The notes under the pieces were generated by a model. That model searched no databases. It saw only the letters and a program-made list of their open reading frames with translations, and was not told the DNA's origin. Made by a program: the position numbers and the translations under genes. DNA of 64,000 nt from Acidobacteriota bacterium. GTDB taxonomy: Bacteria > Acidobacteriota > Blastocatellia > Pyrinomonadales > Pyrinomonadaceae. Below are positions 50,990-61,301 of the stretch, piece by piece. The DNA is taken from contig QQUY01000001.1 of the NCBI GenBank assembly GCA_003385635.1, positions 1,465,001 through 1,529,000 of the forward strand, written 5' to 3'. Every line of letters begins with the position of its first letter. Position 1 is the stretch's first letter.

Positions 50990-51907
50990 TTATTTGGACG
51001 GGGCGTTGTACCCTTTTCGAGTCCTCACGTCTAACGAATCCGGCGAAACCTTTAACTCGATCTCGCGCCATTTGCCGTCGCGGGTGTTGTCGGTCGGGTA
51101 GTATCCGATCGTGTACTGGATGCCGAGCTCCTCGACTATGTTTTCAAACGCCTGCCTCATCTGAACTCCACCGGGAGTTTCTATAAACCGTCCTCCGGTC
51201 CTGTTGGCAAACTTCTTGAGAACACCGCGGTTTTGCATCCTGGCGCTGCCGCCGGTGTTTAGGCCCGACATATCCACTGTGTATATCGTTGCATTCGCCT
51301 CCAACGCCGCGTCGAGTGCCTTGGAGGCGGATTTTCCGCTTCTGGTATCTGCTCCGTCTGATAACACGATGATCGCCTTCCGCTTCTCATTTCTTTTGGA
51401 CAGCTCTTCAGCGGCGTTAAATACCGCGTCGTTGAGGGCGGTCCAGCCGGAGGCTTTGAGGTCAAAGCCGGCCGGCATCAGATCCCGAAGGTTTGAGAAA
51501 TCCTGAACAAGCGAGAGTCTCGAGTCAAAGTTATAGATTGCCACCTGGTCATCAGGCCGGATCCCGTCGAGGAACTTGATCGCCGCGGCCCTCGCGAGAC
51601 TCACCCGCTGTTCCATGCTTCCCGAGGTATCGATCAGTATCACTGCTGCAAAAGGGGTCTCCTGCGTCTCGAAGATCTCGATCTCCTGCCTAGTTCCTCT
51701 CTCGGTAACTTCGAATTGTTCCTTCTTTAAGCCCAGGGCAGGTCTTCCTTCCTTGTCGGTGACGGTGGCGTTCATGATCACGAGCGGCGTATCGATCGTG
51801 ATCACGTCATTGTCCTGAGCAAATGCGGGAAATGAAAGGGCAAGAATAAAGATCGATAGGAGAAGCGGGGAAGCTGACCGGCGACCAAAATAGGATTCGA
51901 CTTGCAA
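50990..51907 (-). CDS. secreted VWA-domain protein, acidobacterial type
   Basis: 305 residues, TTG start at 51907 with AGAGGT six bases before. Signal peptide (LLLSIFILALSFPAFA), then the N-terminal strand region seen in the acidobacterial VWFA-related family (LVIMNATVTDKEGRPALGL, LKKEQFEV), then the VWA domain with the metal site IDTSGSM, Thr in SGWTALNDAV and Asp in VLSDGADTRSG. It ends VRTRKGYNAPSK, also a family trait. Likely a periplasmic or surface adhesion/scaffold protein. This family is expanded in Acidobacteriota. Confidence 0.9.
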   Translation of the reverse strand: MQVESYFGRRSASPLLLSIFILALSFPAFAQDNDVITIDTPLVIMNATVTDKEGRPALGLKKEQFEVTERGTRQEIEIFETQETPFAAVILIDTSGSMEQRVSLARAAAIKFLDGIRPDDQVAIYNFDSRLSLVQDFSNLRDLMPAGFDLKASGWTALNDAVFNAAEELSKRNEKRKAIIVLSDGADTRSGKSASKALDAALEANATIYTVDMSGLNTGGSARMQNRGVLKKFANRTGGRFIETPGGVQMRQAFENIVEELGIQYTIGYYPTDNTRDGKWREIELKVSPDSLDVRTRKGYNAPSK

Positions 51908-51943
51908 AAGTAATACCTCTAAAAGGATCGCTTCGGTTTCGGA

Positions 51944-52480
51944 CTAATTCCTAATGCGAAGCCATTTCACGAGTTTCAGCACTGTGTTGGATGACTGGAT
52001 CGCAACCGCCGAGATCGTATGCCGGGTCGTTTTTTTGATCTCATCGACGAGTTGTGCGGCATTCTCGCTGAGCATCTCAACCGCCTCTATAACACTTTCG
52101 GGCCTCTTGCGATCTTCGTCGTCATCGTCGTCATCCGCCCGAAGCTCATCGCGAATCTTGTCGAGAAGTTTCTCCGCCTCTTCGAGCTTCTCCCGGTCTG
52201 CTTTTGAAAGCTGGTTGTTCTCACCAAATGAGACCTTGATCTCGCTTGTAAGCCTTGCAAGTTGTTCACTTCTCTCCAGCAGACGTTCGAAGTCCTTTTT
52301 GTTGTCTTCTATGCAGAGTTCGATCATCCGTTCCTTGACCTGAGGGCTGATCGGCTCGCGATGTGCAGGGTTTTCGATATACGGACACTGCTCGATCTGC
52401 GCGGACACCGGCAAGGCCAGAAACCCCACGAATACCGCAAAAATGACTGCTGAGAAAATTGTGATACTGCGATGATACAT
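51944..52480 (-). CDS. secreted coiled-coil protein, unknown
   Basis: 178 residues. Signal peptide (ITIFSAVIFAVFVGFLALPVSA) followed by a short region with two Cys (CPYIENPAHR, ELCIED), a Glu/Lys-rich coiled coil at ~60-110 and a run of acidic residues (DDDDDDEDRKR), then another helical stretch. No family recognised. It starts 8 bases after the stop of the next gene upstream and is followed after 36 bases by the VWA gene, so the three form one operon of exported proteins. Confidence 0.75.
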   Translation of the reverse strand: MYHRSITIFSAVIFAVFVGFLALPVSAQIEQCPYIENPAHREPISPQVKERMIELCIEDNKKDFERLLERSEQLARLTSEIKVSFGENNQLSKADREKLEEAEKLLDKIRDELRADDDDDDEDRKRPESVIEAVEMLSENAAQLVDEIKKTTRHTISAVAIQSSNTVLKLVKWLRIRN

Positions 52481-52488
52481 CTTTGGGA

Positions 52489-53100
52489 CTATGGCCTGCG
52501 GCCGTCCTGGTCCGGATCGCTTCCGGTCATAGTAACGAGCTTTGAAAGGAATTCCTCCTCGGCGACTCCCGAGCTTTCAAGTGTAGACCACTCCGAGAAG
52601 ATCCCGCTTTCCGATCTGCCTTCGATCTTCGCAGTTACATAGACATTGTTCTTTATACCGTCAACAGACTGAACATCAACGGTTAGCGTGTACCTGCCGC
52701 GAGTCCAGATCTGGTCAGTCGCAGGAACTTCCGCGTAGCGGTTCAATTCGGTTCGGGTAATGATAGGCCCCTTTGAGAACACGACCGGCTGGGTTACAAC
52801 CAATCCTTCGTTGAGGATCGAAGCTGACTCATCCAGGATCATCTTATTCTCCTTGAGAAGTTCGACGATCATAGTCACCAAGACGTCCCTGCGTGAAACA
52901 AGTGTATAGGGGTTCGGAAGCCTGTTCCGGACGCGCGTCTTTCCATCCCAGGTGAAGGTCCGGCTGACATCGTTTCCTTTGTCGTTAGTGGCTGAATCAC
53001 GGATGGTGCGGGTCTGTGTGTCAATACCCTTTTCCTGACTTACAACCGTCAAAGGAAGGAACACCAGGATAGGTAGTAGCGCGAGAGCAAGTCTGGTCAT
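52489..53100 (-). CDS. secreted protein of unknown function
   Basis: 203 residues. Signal peptide (LALALLPILVFLPLTVVS), then a mostly beta mature part with RTFTWDGKTRVRNRLPNPY, VVTQPVVFSKGPIITRTE and WTRGRYTLTVDVQSV. It ends GSDPDQDGRRP. I recognise no domain. First gene of the three-gene exported operon. Confidence 0.75.
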   Translation of the reverse strand: MTRLALALLPILVFLPLTVVSQEKGIDTQTRTIRDSATNDKGNDVSRTFTWDGKTRVRNRLPNPYTLVSRRDVLVTMIVELLKENKMILDESASILNEGLVVTQPVVFSKGPIITRTELNRYAEVPATDQIWTRGRYTLTVDVQSVDGIKNNVYVTAKIEGRSESGIFSEWSTLESSGVAEEEFLSKLVTMTGSDPDQDGRRP

Positions 53101-53248
53101 AAAGCTGGCCCTTTGTTTGAGGAAGTATCGAGAATCCTATCTTACCACGAAAGCGAATGAACTTTTGATACCGACGCTGGAGAGCGAGTTGCAGGACCGA
53201 TCGCTTTTCGCGCATTCGGATCTGAATCCGGATAGATGCAAAGAAAAA

Positions 53249-53268
53249 GGCTGCCTTCTCAGACAGCC
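53249..53268 (-). terminator. intrinsic terminator of the TolC-family gene
   Basis: In minus-strand RNA, GGCUGUCU pairs with AGGCAGCC (one U-G) around GAGA, followed by UUUUUCUUU. It lies 26 bases past the stop codon. Nearly the same stem as at 12207 and 1510. Confidence 0.85.
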
Positions 53269-53294
53269 TCAGTTTTAAAATTTATCACTGGTAC

Positions 53295-55142
53295 CTAATT
53301 TCCGTCATCGTCGGTAGGAGAATCAACGGTAATGTTGTTCGCCCGGAAAGTGGTAGAAGTCGCCTTTTGCAGATCGGCAAGGGCCTTGTTGTAATCGGTC
53401 TCTGCTCTGATCTCAGCGTTCCTTGCGTTCGTGAGAGCATTTTCTCTTTGGAACAAAAGGAACGTCGTCGATCTTCCGACCTCATAGAGCTTCCTCTCTC
53501 CGGCAAGCTGGATCTCCGCGTTCTCCCGGGCTCTCCTTGCCGTCAGGACCCTTTCCCGCGCGGTCTCCGCAGCCTGGACCGCATTCCGCACTTCTGCGAT
53601 CACGGACTGTTCCTGAGCCCGGGTCTGTGCGGCAATCCTCTCTTCCTGGTAGCGAGCGGCCGCAAGGTTCGCTTTTGCTGTCTTGTTGCCGATGGGAAAA
53701 CTGAATGTGACGCCGACAGAATAACTGCGTGTGTCGTTGGTGAACAAGTTCTTCAGCGACTGACCGTACCCACCGAGGAACTGGGGAGGTACGGACGGTT
53801 CGATCGTAACGAGCGGCACAACGATATCGGGATTCAAGGCTCTCAGCTCGTTGAGCAGAAATGCGCTCGAGCTGGTGGCCGGGTCTCCGGAGATCAACGG
53901 GACGGTGAATGACTCTGTCGGAGCCGTGCCCGTACCGGAAAGACCGATCATCGTGTAGTTCGCGTTGAAATCGATCTGAGGAGCGATCTGGTTCTTGAAG
54001 AACTCTATATCGATCTCGTTAATCTCGCTCTGGAGCTTCAATCTTTGTAGTTCGGGCCGATTGCTGATCGCATCTGAAACCACGTTGTCGAGATTTATCG
54101 GATCCGTGTTAAAGACCGGCTGATCGGTCGGGACAAATGACTCTGACCATTGAGAGTCGTTGGGGTCTTTCAGAACCAACTGCTTTAGGGAATTCTCTGC
54201 GATCGAAACCTGCTGGGTCGCAAGCAGTAATTCAGACTCTCGGTTCGCGAGTTCCGTGCTCACTTCCGCTCTTTGTAGCGGAGCGGCAGCGCCCGACTGG
54301 ATCCTTGCCTCGATCTGCCTCAGGTTTTCCTTCGTCAATTCAAGATTTGCCTGCCGGTTCTGCTGATCCCGAAGCGCGAAAACAAGGTCCCAGTACGCTC
54401 TCTGCACCTGCGAAATGATCTCGATCGTTCTTCGGCGGAAATCGGCGTCAGACTGAGCGATCACCTTTCGCTGAATGCGTATCTGCCGGCGATTGAAATC
54501 GATCGACCGGTCCTTCCAAAGAGGCTGCGTGAACGTGACTCCGAAACTAGTGGAATATGTCGGATTCAGCTGAGAGAAACTGTTACTCGTCTCGTCACGG
54601 GTATTGTTGAAGAAGACGTTGAAACTTCCGCCGCCCGCCTTTAGCGGCGTGAACACGCTCGAATTAACGCGGAACTCATTGCTCCTCGTAACTCCGGAAA
54701 GATCTGCACCGCCGAGCGTACTTGGCTGGGGGGTGACCTGATTCGTATAGTTCGGCGAAACGCTCAGCATCGGATCGTAGAAACCCAGAAGAGATCGAAG
54801 GTTCGCCTCTGCGATCTTCACGTCATTTCGGGTCACTTCAATATCGTTGTTGTTCTGCAGCGCGAGCGTGATCGCGTTGCTGAGCGACAGCGAACGGGTC
54901 TGGGTCATATTGACGCCGACGCGGCGGTTGTTGATACCCGGGATAGTCTTGTAGGCATCCGGATCAACCTTCTCCGTTACCGGAGGCGCTGCGACGTCGG
55001 TCTCCGCAGATGGAGAATCGGTCCCGTTCGTATTGCGAGCGATCTGCGTTTCCGGAGCCTGGGCTGAAGCCTCAAAGGCACCGAACGCCAGGACGGTGAA
55101 CAGTGTTGCGCAGGTAATTAAAAAGCAGTGAGACGATCTCAT
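53295..55142 (-). CDS. TolC-family outer-membrane efflux channel
   Basis: 615 residues, larger than TolC (~490) because of a longer N-terminal part. Signal peptide (CFLITCATLFTVLAFGAFEASA), then a low-complexity stretch and two outer-membrane-efflux repeats: SLSNAITLALQNNNDIEVTRNDVKIAEANL begins the first, and the second runs from ~415 with FSFPIGNKTAKANLAAARYQEER. It forms trimeric barrels through the outer membrane with a periplasmic tunnel. It is a plausible exit channel for the MacAB-like locus at 7-14.6 kb, though 39 kb away and not linked in transcription. GGAG lies ~10 bases before the ATG. Confidence 0.93.
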   Translation of the reverse strand: MRSSHCFLITCATLFTVLAFGAFEASAQAPETQIARNTNGTDSPSAETDVAAPPVTEKVDPDAYKTIPGINNRRVGVNMTQTRSLSLSNAITLALQNNNDIEVTRNDVKIAEANLRSLLGFYDPMLSVSPNYTNQVTPQPSTLGGADLSGVTRSNEFRVNSSVFTPLKAGGGSFNVFFNNTRDETSNSFSQLNPTYSTSFGVTFTQPLWKDRSIDFNRRQIRIQRKVIAQSDADFRRRTIEIISQVQRAYWDLVFALRDQQNRQANLELTKENLRQIEARIQSGAAAPLQRAEVSTELANRESELLLATQQVSIAENSLKQLVLKDPNDSQWSESFVPTDQPVFNTDPINLDNVVSDAISNRPELQRLKLQSEINEIDIEFFKNQIAPQIDFNANYTMIGLSGTGTAPTESFTVPLISGDPATSSSAFLLNELRALNPDIVVPLVTIEPSVPPQFLGGYGQSLKNLFTNDTRSYSVGVTFSFPIGNKTAKANLAAARYQEERIAAQTRAQEQSVIAEVRNAVQAAETARERVLTARRARENAEIQLAGERKLYEVGRSTTFLLFQRENALTNARNAEIRAETDYNKALADLQKATSTTFRANNITVDSPTDDDGN

Positions 55143-55299
55143 TATCGGAAAGCTCCAAAATTAAAAGACTTAGAAAGAAATGGGACAGTAAAACTCAGGC
55201 TCTGATACGCTCTGAAAATTTTCTTTGTTTCATAAAAAGTGTTCAAGACCTCGTATGGTATTCCATTTTTCGAACAGGTTAAACAACCGGGGGAGTCCT

Positions 55300-56377
<1,078 letters not shown>

Positions 56378-56410
56378 ACGGCTTGTATGATCCACGTAGA
56401 TATTAGTTCA

Positions 56411-56448
56411 AAGGGCCTTTCGCGGTATCAAAAATGCGAAGGGCCCTT
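56411..56448 (+). terminator. hairpin between gap and pgk
   Basis: AAGGGCCTTTCGC pairs with GCGAAGGGCCCTT (13 bp, one G-U) around a 12-base loop. The T run after it is weak (TTGTTAT), so it may only attenuate or protect the gap transcript. Confidence 0.6.
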
Positions 56449-56482
56449 GTTATACCCATCGAGGTAGTAGAAGGTTCGAAAG

Positions 56483-57700
56483 ATGAAGAAGAAAAGCGTA
56501 AGGGACCTTGAACTCAAAGGTAAGCGGGTTTTTGTAAGGGTGGATTTCAATGTCCCTCTCAAAGACGGAGAAGTAACGGACGATACCAGGATCACGGGCG
56601 CATTGCCGACGATCCGGTACATAATCGAAGCCGGTGGAAGACCTGTTCTTGCATCGCACCTCGGGAGGCCAACCGGTGAACCCGATCCGGCATTCAGCCT
56701 AAGTCCTGTCGCTGCTTATCTTGGCGAGCTGCTTGGCCAGCACGTTGCATTCGCCTCAGATTGCATCGGTGAGGAAGCAGAAAAGGCGGCACGATCGCTA
56801 GAAGATGGACAGGTGCTGGTCCTGGAGAACGTCCGTTTTCACGAGGGCGAGAAAAAGAACGATCCGGATTTTGCCGAAGCCCTGGCGAAGCTGGCTGATG
56901 TATATGTAAACGATGCGTTCGGGACCGCACACAGGGCTCATGCTTCTACAGAAGGGATAACGGAGTTTGTCGAGGAATGCGCGGCCGGTCTACTGATGGA
57001 AAAGGAGCTGGAGGTCCTGGGAAAGGTCGTTTCAGCCCCCGAACGGCCCTTCGTCGCGATACTTGGCGGAGCTAAAGTATCGGATAAACTTCCTGTCATT
57101 AAATCGCTGATAGACAAGGAGGTTAACCGACTCCTAATAGGGGGCGCGATGGCCTATACTTTTCTAAAGGCGATGGGTTATACAACGGGAAAGTCTCTTG
57201 TCGAAGACGACATGCTCGACACGGCTTTAGACATGAAATCAGCTGCAGAAGAAGCCGGTGTGGAGTTGCTGTTGCCGACCGACCACCAGGTGGTTGATTC
57301 ATTTGATCCTTTGAATTCGAGGCGAATCATCCCGATCGACTTTACCAATGCCGGCCTTGTTGGACTTGATATCGGAACCGAAACAGCCGAGGTCTACAAA
57401 CGCGCACTTGAAGGTGCGAAAACGATCGTGTGGAACGGTCCGATGGGGATGTTCGAGGAAAAGCCTTTCGACGAAGGAACGCTTGCGATCGCTGACGCAG
57501 TGGCCGAAGCCACGGACGCGGGAGCTTTTTCAGTAGTTGGCGGGGGAGACTCGGTTGCAGCAGTCAACGAAGCTGGGCTCGCGGACCGGATCTCGCATAT
57601 CTCGACCGGAGGCGGGGCGACTCTGGAATTTCTCTCGGGAGTGGAGCTTCCGGGTGTCTCGGCACTTGATGATGCATTGGGGAAGAGCAACCGCGCCTGA
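56483..57700 (+). CDS. pgk: phosphoglycerate kinase
   Basis: 405 residues, GTAGTAGAAGG upstream. [11 protein letters not shown] at the start, [28 protein letters not shown], the [12 protein letters not shown] region, WNGPMGMFE and GGGDSVAAV at the nucleotide site. Makes ATP from 1,3-bisphosphoglycerate. Full length. Confidence 0.97.
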   Translation: MKKKSVRDLELKGKRVFVRVDFNVPLKDGEVTDDTRITGALPTIRYIIEAGGRPVLASHLGRPTGEPDPAFSLSPVAAYLGELLGQHVAFASDCIGEEAEKAARSLEDGQVLVLENVRFHEGEKKNDPDFAEALAKLADVYVNDAFGTAHRAHASTEGITEFVEECAAGLLMEKELEVLGKVVSAPERPFVAILGGAKVSDKLPVIKSLIDKEVNRLLIGGAMAYTFLKAMGYTTGKSLVEDDMLDTALDMKSAAEEAGVELLLPTDHQVVDSFDPLNSRRIIPIDFTNAGLVGLDIGTETAEVYKRALEGAKTIVWNGPMGMFEEKPFDEGTLAIADAVAEATDAGAFSVVGGGDSVAAVNEAGLADRISHISTGGGATLEFLSGVELPGVSALDDALGKSNRA

Positions 57701-57715
57701 AACGAGGAAATTGAT

Positions 57716-58471
57716 ATGAGAAAACCGGTGATAGCAGGAAATTGGAAGATGCATAAGTTCGTCGGCGATTCGGTCGATACGGCTGTAGATCTAAAGAGAT
57801 CGGTTTCGGGCGCAACTCATTGCGAGATCATCGTTGCGCCGGTGTTCACCGCCCTGAAATCTGTAGCAGACCGGCTGGAAGGAAGCAATGTAAGCGTTTC
57901 GGCACAGGACTGTTCGACCGAGGTCGATCACGGCGCAAGGACGGGGGAGATCTGTGCAGACATGATCGCCGATTCGGGGGCGAAGTACGTCATCGTCGGT
58001 CATTCCGAAAGAAGGCAGTTCAACGGAGAAACAGACCAGTCGGTAAACGCAAAAATAAGGGCAGTGCTGCAGCACGGATTGAGGGCGATCGTATGTGTGG
58101 GAGAGGATCTTCGACAGCGTGAATCCGGGGATGCCGAACGAGTCGTGGCAGAGCAGTTGGCCGGCGGACTTGCCGGATTGACACTCGCTGACATGGAACG
58201 TATCATAATCGCTTACGAGCCTGTCTGGGCGATTGGTACGGGTAAAACCGCCACGCCTGAACAGGCTCAAGAAATGCATGCCTTCATACGGCGGAGAATC
58301 GCCGGATCGCATTCCAGAGAATGTGCCGACTCCACAAGGATCCTTTACGGCGGATCTGTAAAACCGGGTAACATCTCGGACCTTATGGACAGGGAAGACA
58401 TTGACGGGGCCCTTGTCGGAGGAGCGAGCCTCGACGCGGAATCGTTCGCTTCGATCGTAAATTACAAGTGA
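57716..58471 (+). CDS. tpiA: triosephosphate isomerase
   Basis: 251 residues, GAGGAAA before the ATG. GNWKMHK (Lys), VGHSERRQ (His), [14 protein letters not shown] (Glu) and GGSVKPGN all present. It interconverts the two triose phosphates. Starts 15 bases after pgk. Confidence 0.97.
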   Translation: MRKPVIAGNWKMHKFVGDSVDTAVDLKRSVSGATHCEIIVAPVFTALKSVADRLEGSNVSVSAQDCSTEVDHGARTGEICADMIADSGAKYVIVGHSERRQFNGETDQSVNAKIRAVLQHGLRAIVCVGEDLRQRESGDAERVVAEQLAGGLAGLTLADMERIIIAYEPVWAIGTGKTATPEQAQEMHAFIRRRIAGSHSRECADSTRILYGGSVKPGNISDLMDREDIDGALVGGASLDAESFASIVNYK

Positions 58472-58490
58472 GGGTCTGAAGGGGTATCAG

Positions 58491-58937
58491 GTGTTAGAGA
58501 CGATTTTATACATAGTCTTTTTTGTTTCCTGCGTTCTGCTTGTTGTCTCTGTGCTGTTGCAGCCGGGTAAGACAGACGCCGGAGCCTTGTTTACAAGCAA
58601 CGTGGCCAGCGCTGCACTCAATCCGCGCGGGACCCAGTCGGTTCTTTCGAAACTGACGATCGCGATGGCGGCGATCTTTATGCTTTCGGCGTTGATGCTT
58701 TCGCTGCCCGCAATTACCGGCAACGTATCTGTACTTCAGACACAAGGTGAGAATGCTCCGGCTAACACTTCTGAAGGCGCAACGAATACGAACTCTGCCA
58801 ACGAAGGTCCGGCCAGTAATTCAGGGTCTGCGACATCGGAGGCTCCTTCGGAAGATAAGCCTGCCGAGCAGCCTGCGCAGGGTGAAGGTGCTGACAAGCC
58901 AGCCGAGAGCTCATCTCCAAGCGAAGGCGACAAATAG
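58491..58937 (+). CDS. secG: preprotein translocase subunit SecG with long acidic tail
   Basis: 148 residues, GTG start with AAGGGG before it. Two helices (ETILYIVFFVSCVLLVVSVLL and LTIAMAAIFMLSALMLSLP) flank the conserved LQPGKTDAGALF. About 70 residues follow, made of Glu, Ala, Ser, Pro and Asn, without fold; E. coli SecG has a much shorter tail. Membrane partner of SecYE. The tpiA-secG-tRNA-Leu order is found in many bacteria. Confidence 0.93.
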   Translation: MLETILYIVFFVSCVLLVVSVLLQPGKTDAGALFTSNVASAALNPRGTQSVLSKLTIAMAAIFMLSALMLSLPAITGNVSVLQTQGENAPANTSEGATNTNSANEGPASNSGSATSEAPSEDKPAEQPAQGEGADKPAESSSPSEGDK

Positions 58938-58980
58938 GTCGAGGCCGCCGGATCAGTAGCCGGCGTTTTGAAAATCAGAA

Positions 58981-59065
58981 GCCGAGGTGGCGAAATAGGT
59001 AGACGCGCACGTTTGAGGGGCGTGTGGAGCAATCCGTGCGGGTTCAAGTCCCGCCCTCGGCACCA
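58981..59065 (+). tRNA. tRNA-Leu (anticodon GAG)
   Basis: Acceptor stem GCCGAGG / CCTCGGC, class II variable arm, T-arm GCGGGTTCAAGTCCCGC, and an encoded CCA at 59063-59065. Anticodon stem CACGT / GCGTG with loop TTGAGGG gives anticodon GAG, reading CUU/CUC. It lies 43 bases after secG and is probably cut from the same transcript. Confidence 0.95.
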
Positions 59066-59077
59066 TAGAAAATAGAA

Positions 59078-59112
59078 AGAGACGCGAAGCGATTCGCGTC
59101 TCTTTTTCTTTT
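59078..59112 (+). terminator. strong intrinsic terminator of the gap-to-tRNA operon
   Basis: Perfect 11-bp stem AGAGACGCGAA / TTCGCGTCTCT closed by a GCGA (GNRA) loop, then TTTTCTTTTT. Confidence 0.95.
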
Positions 59113-59163
59113 TCTCCGTAGAAACTACTTTAGGTGTCTGCGCGCAGACTCCTGAACCAATAC

Positions 59164-60732
59164 TTAAAGAGGAATATTCCCGTGCTTCTTGGGTGGATTC
59201 GTATCGCGCTTGGTCTGAAGAAGGGAAAGCGCACGTATAAGTTTGGGTCTCGTTTCCAAAGGCTCTATCACTTCGTCGATGAATCCGTGCTCCGCGGCCA
59301 CATACGGATTTGCGAACTTCTCTTCGAATTCTTCAACCTTCTGCTTCTTCAATGTTTCGGCGTCGGTGGTCTCCTTAAAGTCTTTTCGATAAAGCACTCC
59401 TACGGCACCGTCAGCACCCATTACAGCAATTTCAGCTGTCGGATAAGCAAAATTGACATCCGTCCTTATATGCTTTGAGGCCATGACGCAGTAAGCCCCT
59501 CCGTAGGCTTTACGGGTAATGACCGTGATCTTCGGCACAGTTGCTTCTGCAAAAGCATAGAGGAGTTTCGCGCCGTTACGGATGATGCCCTGGTGTTCCT
59601 GATTAACACCGGGCAAGAACCCGGGAACGTCCTCGAACGTGACGAGGGGGATATTGAAACAGTCACAGAAACGCACGAATCTAGCGCCCTTTATCGATGC
59701 GTCAATGTCGAGGACCCCTGCGAGAAAAGCGGGCTGATTTGCTACGATTCCAACCGAATGGCCACCGAGCCGTGCGAACCCGACCACGATGTTCTGCGCA
59801 AAGTGCTCTTGGACCTCAAAGAAGTACCCGTCATCGACTACATTGTGGATGATATCCCTTATATCGTAAGGCTGATTCGAGGATTCAGGGACCATCGAAT
59901 TAAGCACGGCGTCACGCCTGTCCTCAGGGTCTTCGGTGGGGACGAACGGCGCAGGGTCGAGGTTGTTAGAGGGAACAAAGGACAGCAACTCTCTGGCGAG
60001 ACGCAGGCAGTGTTCATCGTCATCTGCAGCGAAGTGTGCGACTCCTGATTTGGAGTTATGGGTCATCGCGCCCCCAAGTTCGCGCTTGGACACATCTTCG
60101 TGAGTAACGGTCTTTATAACGTCGGGTCCGGTAATGAACATATACGACGTCTCCCGGACCATTATGTTGAAATCTGTTATCGCGGGGGAATACACGGCTC
60201 CGCCGGCACACGGGCCCATGATGCAGCTGATCTGCGGCACAACGCCGCTTGCAAGGGTGTTCCTCAGAAAGATATCGGCATAACCGCCCAGCGAAACTAC
60301 CCCTTCCTGAATCCTTGCTCCTCCTGAATCATTCAATCCCACAACCGGGGCGCCGGTTTTCATTGCTAGGTCCATGACCTTGCAGATCTTCTTCGCATGC
60401 GTCTCGCTCAGAGAACCACCAAAGACGGTGAAGTCCTGCGCAAACACGAAAACCGGCCTTCCGTCCACCAGGCCGTGCCCGGTCACAACACCGTCTCCGT
60501 CGTATTTGCGTTCGTCCAGTCCGAAATCTGATGATCGATGAACAACGAATTTGTCGAATTCCTCAAAAGTTCCTTCGTCGAGGAAGAAATCAATTCTCTC
60601 CCTGGCGGTCATTTTCCCGGCCGCTCTCTGTTTTTCAAGCCGCTCTTCGCCACCGCCCTTTTCGGCGCGCTTCGAACGGTCCTTTAGCTGTTCAAGCTTG
60701 TCGTGCTTGTCTTCTGAGGTTTTTGGAAGCAT
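59164..60732 (-). CDS. pccB: acyl-CoA carboxylase, carboxyltransferase (beta) subunit
   Basis: 522 residues. Transfers carboxyl from biotin to propionyl-CoA, or another short acyl-CoA. N-terminal [53 protein letters not shown] (acyl-CoA oxyanion region), [12 protein letters not shown], and in the C-terminal half [20 protein letters not shown] and [10 protein letters not shown]. Length and motifs fit PccB. The biotin-carrying alpha subunit is not next to it. Whether it acts on propionyl-, methylcrotonyl- or acetyl-CoA cannot be told from sequence alone, but propionyl is most likely. Confidence 0.93.
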   Translation of the reverse strand: MLPKTSEDKHDKLEQLKDRSKRAEKGGGEERLEKQRAAGKMTARERIDFFLDEGTFEEFDKFVVHRSSDFGLDERKYDGDGVVTGHGLVDGRPVFVFAQDFTVFGGSLSETHAKKICKVMDLAMKTGAPVVGLNDSGGARIQEGVVSLGGYADIFLRNTLASGVVPQISCIMGPCAGGAVYSPAITDFNIMVRETSYMFITGPDVIKTVTHEDVSKRELGGAMTHNSKSGVAHFAADDDEHCLRLARELLSFVPSNNLDPAPFVPTEDPEDRRDAVLNSMVPESSNQPYDIRDIIHNVVDDGYFFEVQEHFAQNIVVGFARLGGHSVGIVANQPAFLAGVLDIDASIKGARFVRFCDCFNIPLVTFEDVPGFLPGVNQEHQGIIRNGAKLLYAFAEATVPKITVITRKAYGGAYCVMASKHIRTDVNFAYPTAEIAVMGADGAVGVLYRKDFKETTDAETLKKQKVEEFEEKFANPYVAAEHGFIDEVIEPLETRPKLIRALSLLQTKRDTNPPKKHGNIPL

Positions 60733-60770
60733 AGAAAAAGTTTACGATGCGGTTGCGTATTTTCAAATGA

Positions 60771-61301
60771 CTAAGCTTCGCAGGAAATGCTCGCCTTCGG
60801 CGGCGGCTGCAATGCCGAGTTGTCATTGAACGGGAATTCGCGATTTATGATCATCAATTCCAGCTCTTTCAAGGCGTCCTCGGCCTTGAAGACGGTCTGT
60901 TCCGGGTAGCTATACCTTCGCGAGTTGGATTCGAATTCATCCAGATCCAGTATCTCGTAACTGAAGTCTTCGGTAACTAGAATGTCGATATCCAAATCGA
61001 CGTAATCGAGCTCGCCAGTATCGTTTAACACAGGCGGCTGATTGACATTACAGTAGAAATTACGAAACGCGCCGTCGGGTTCGTGAAACCGAAAAACGCT
61101 GTACCATCGGTCGAGCCAGTAATATTCGTACGAAAAGGTGCCGGGTCTGATAATACCCAGCTTTTCGTGGCGAACTTCGGACTCGAACCGACCGAGAACC
61201 AGTATCAGAGACTCTTCTGTCGCGGCAAGCCGACCTTTCCATGTCCTGTGAATGCCGAAATCGAATTTTCGGGAGTTGACTATTATCTCTTTGTTTATCA
61301 A
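60771..61301 (-). CDS. DUF402-domain protein
   Basis: 176 residues. Matches the DUF402/Ntdp family well: HRTWKGRL, GIIRPGTFSYEYYWLDRWYSVFRFHEP and YCNVNQPPV, then DYVDLDIDILV. Firmicute members hydrolyse nucleoside tri- and diphosphates with divalent metals. No ATG fits; the start is a TTG overlapping the stop of the hydrolase gene (TTGA), which implies coupling. Confidence 0.82.
   Translation of the reverse strand: MINKEIIVNSRKFDFGIHRTWKGRLAATEESLILVLGRFESEVRHEKLGIIRPGTFSYEYYWLDRWYSVFRFHEPDGAFRNFYCNVNQPPVLNDTGELDYVDLDIDILVTEDFSYEILDLDEFESNSRRYSYPEQTVFKAEDALKELELMIINREFPFNDNSALQPPPKASISCEA

Noticed and set aside
50682-51071. Minus-strand open frame with a repeated Pro-Thr-Asp/Ser-Thr-Asp segment
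   Set aside because: The frame is open only because the 9-bp repeat is a multiple of three; it overlaps ddl and the VWA gene, and has no start signal.
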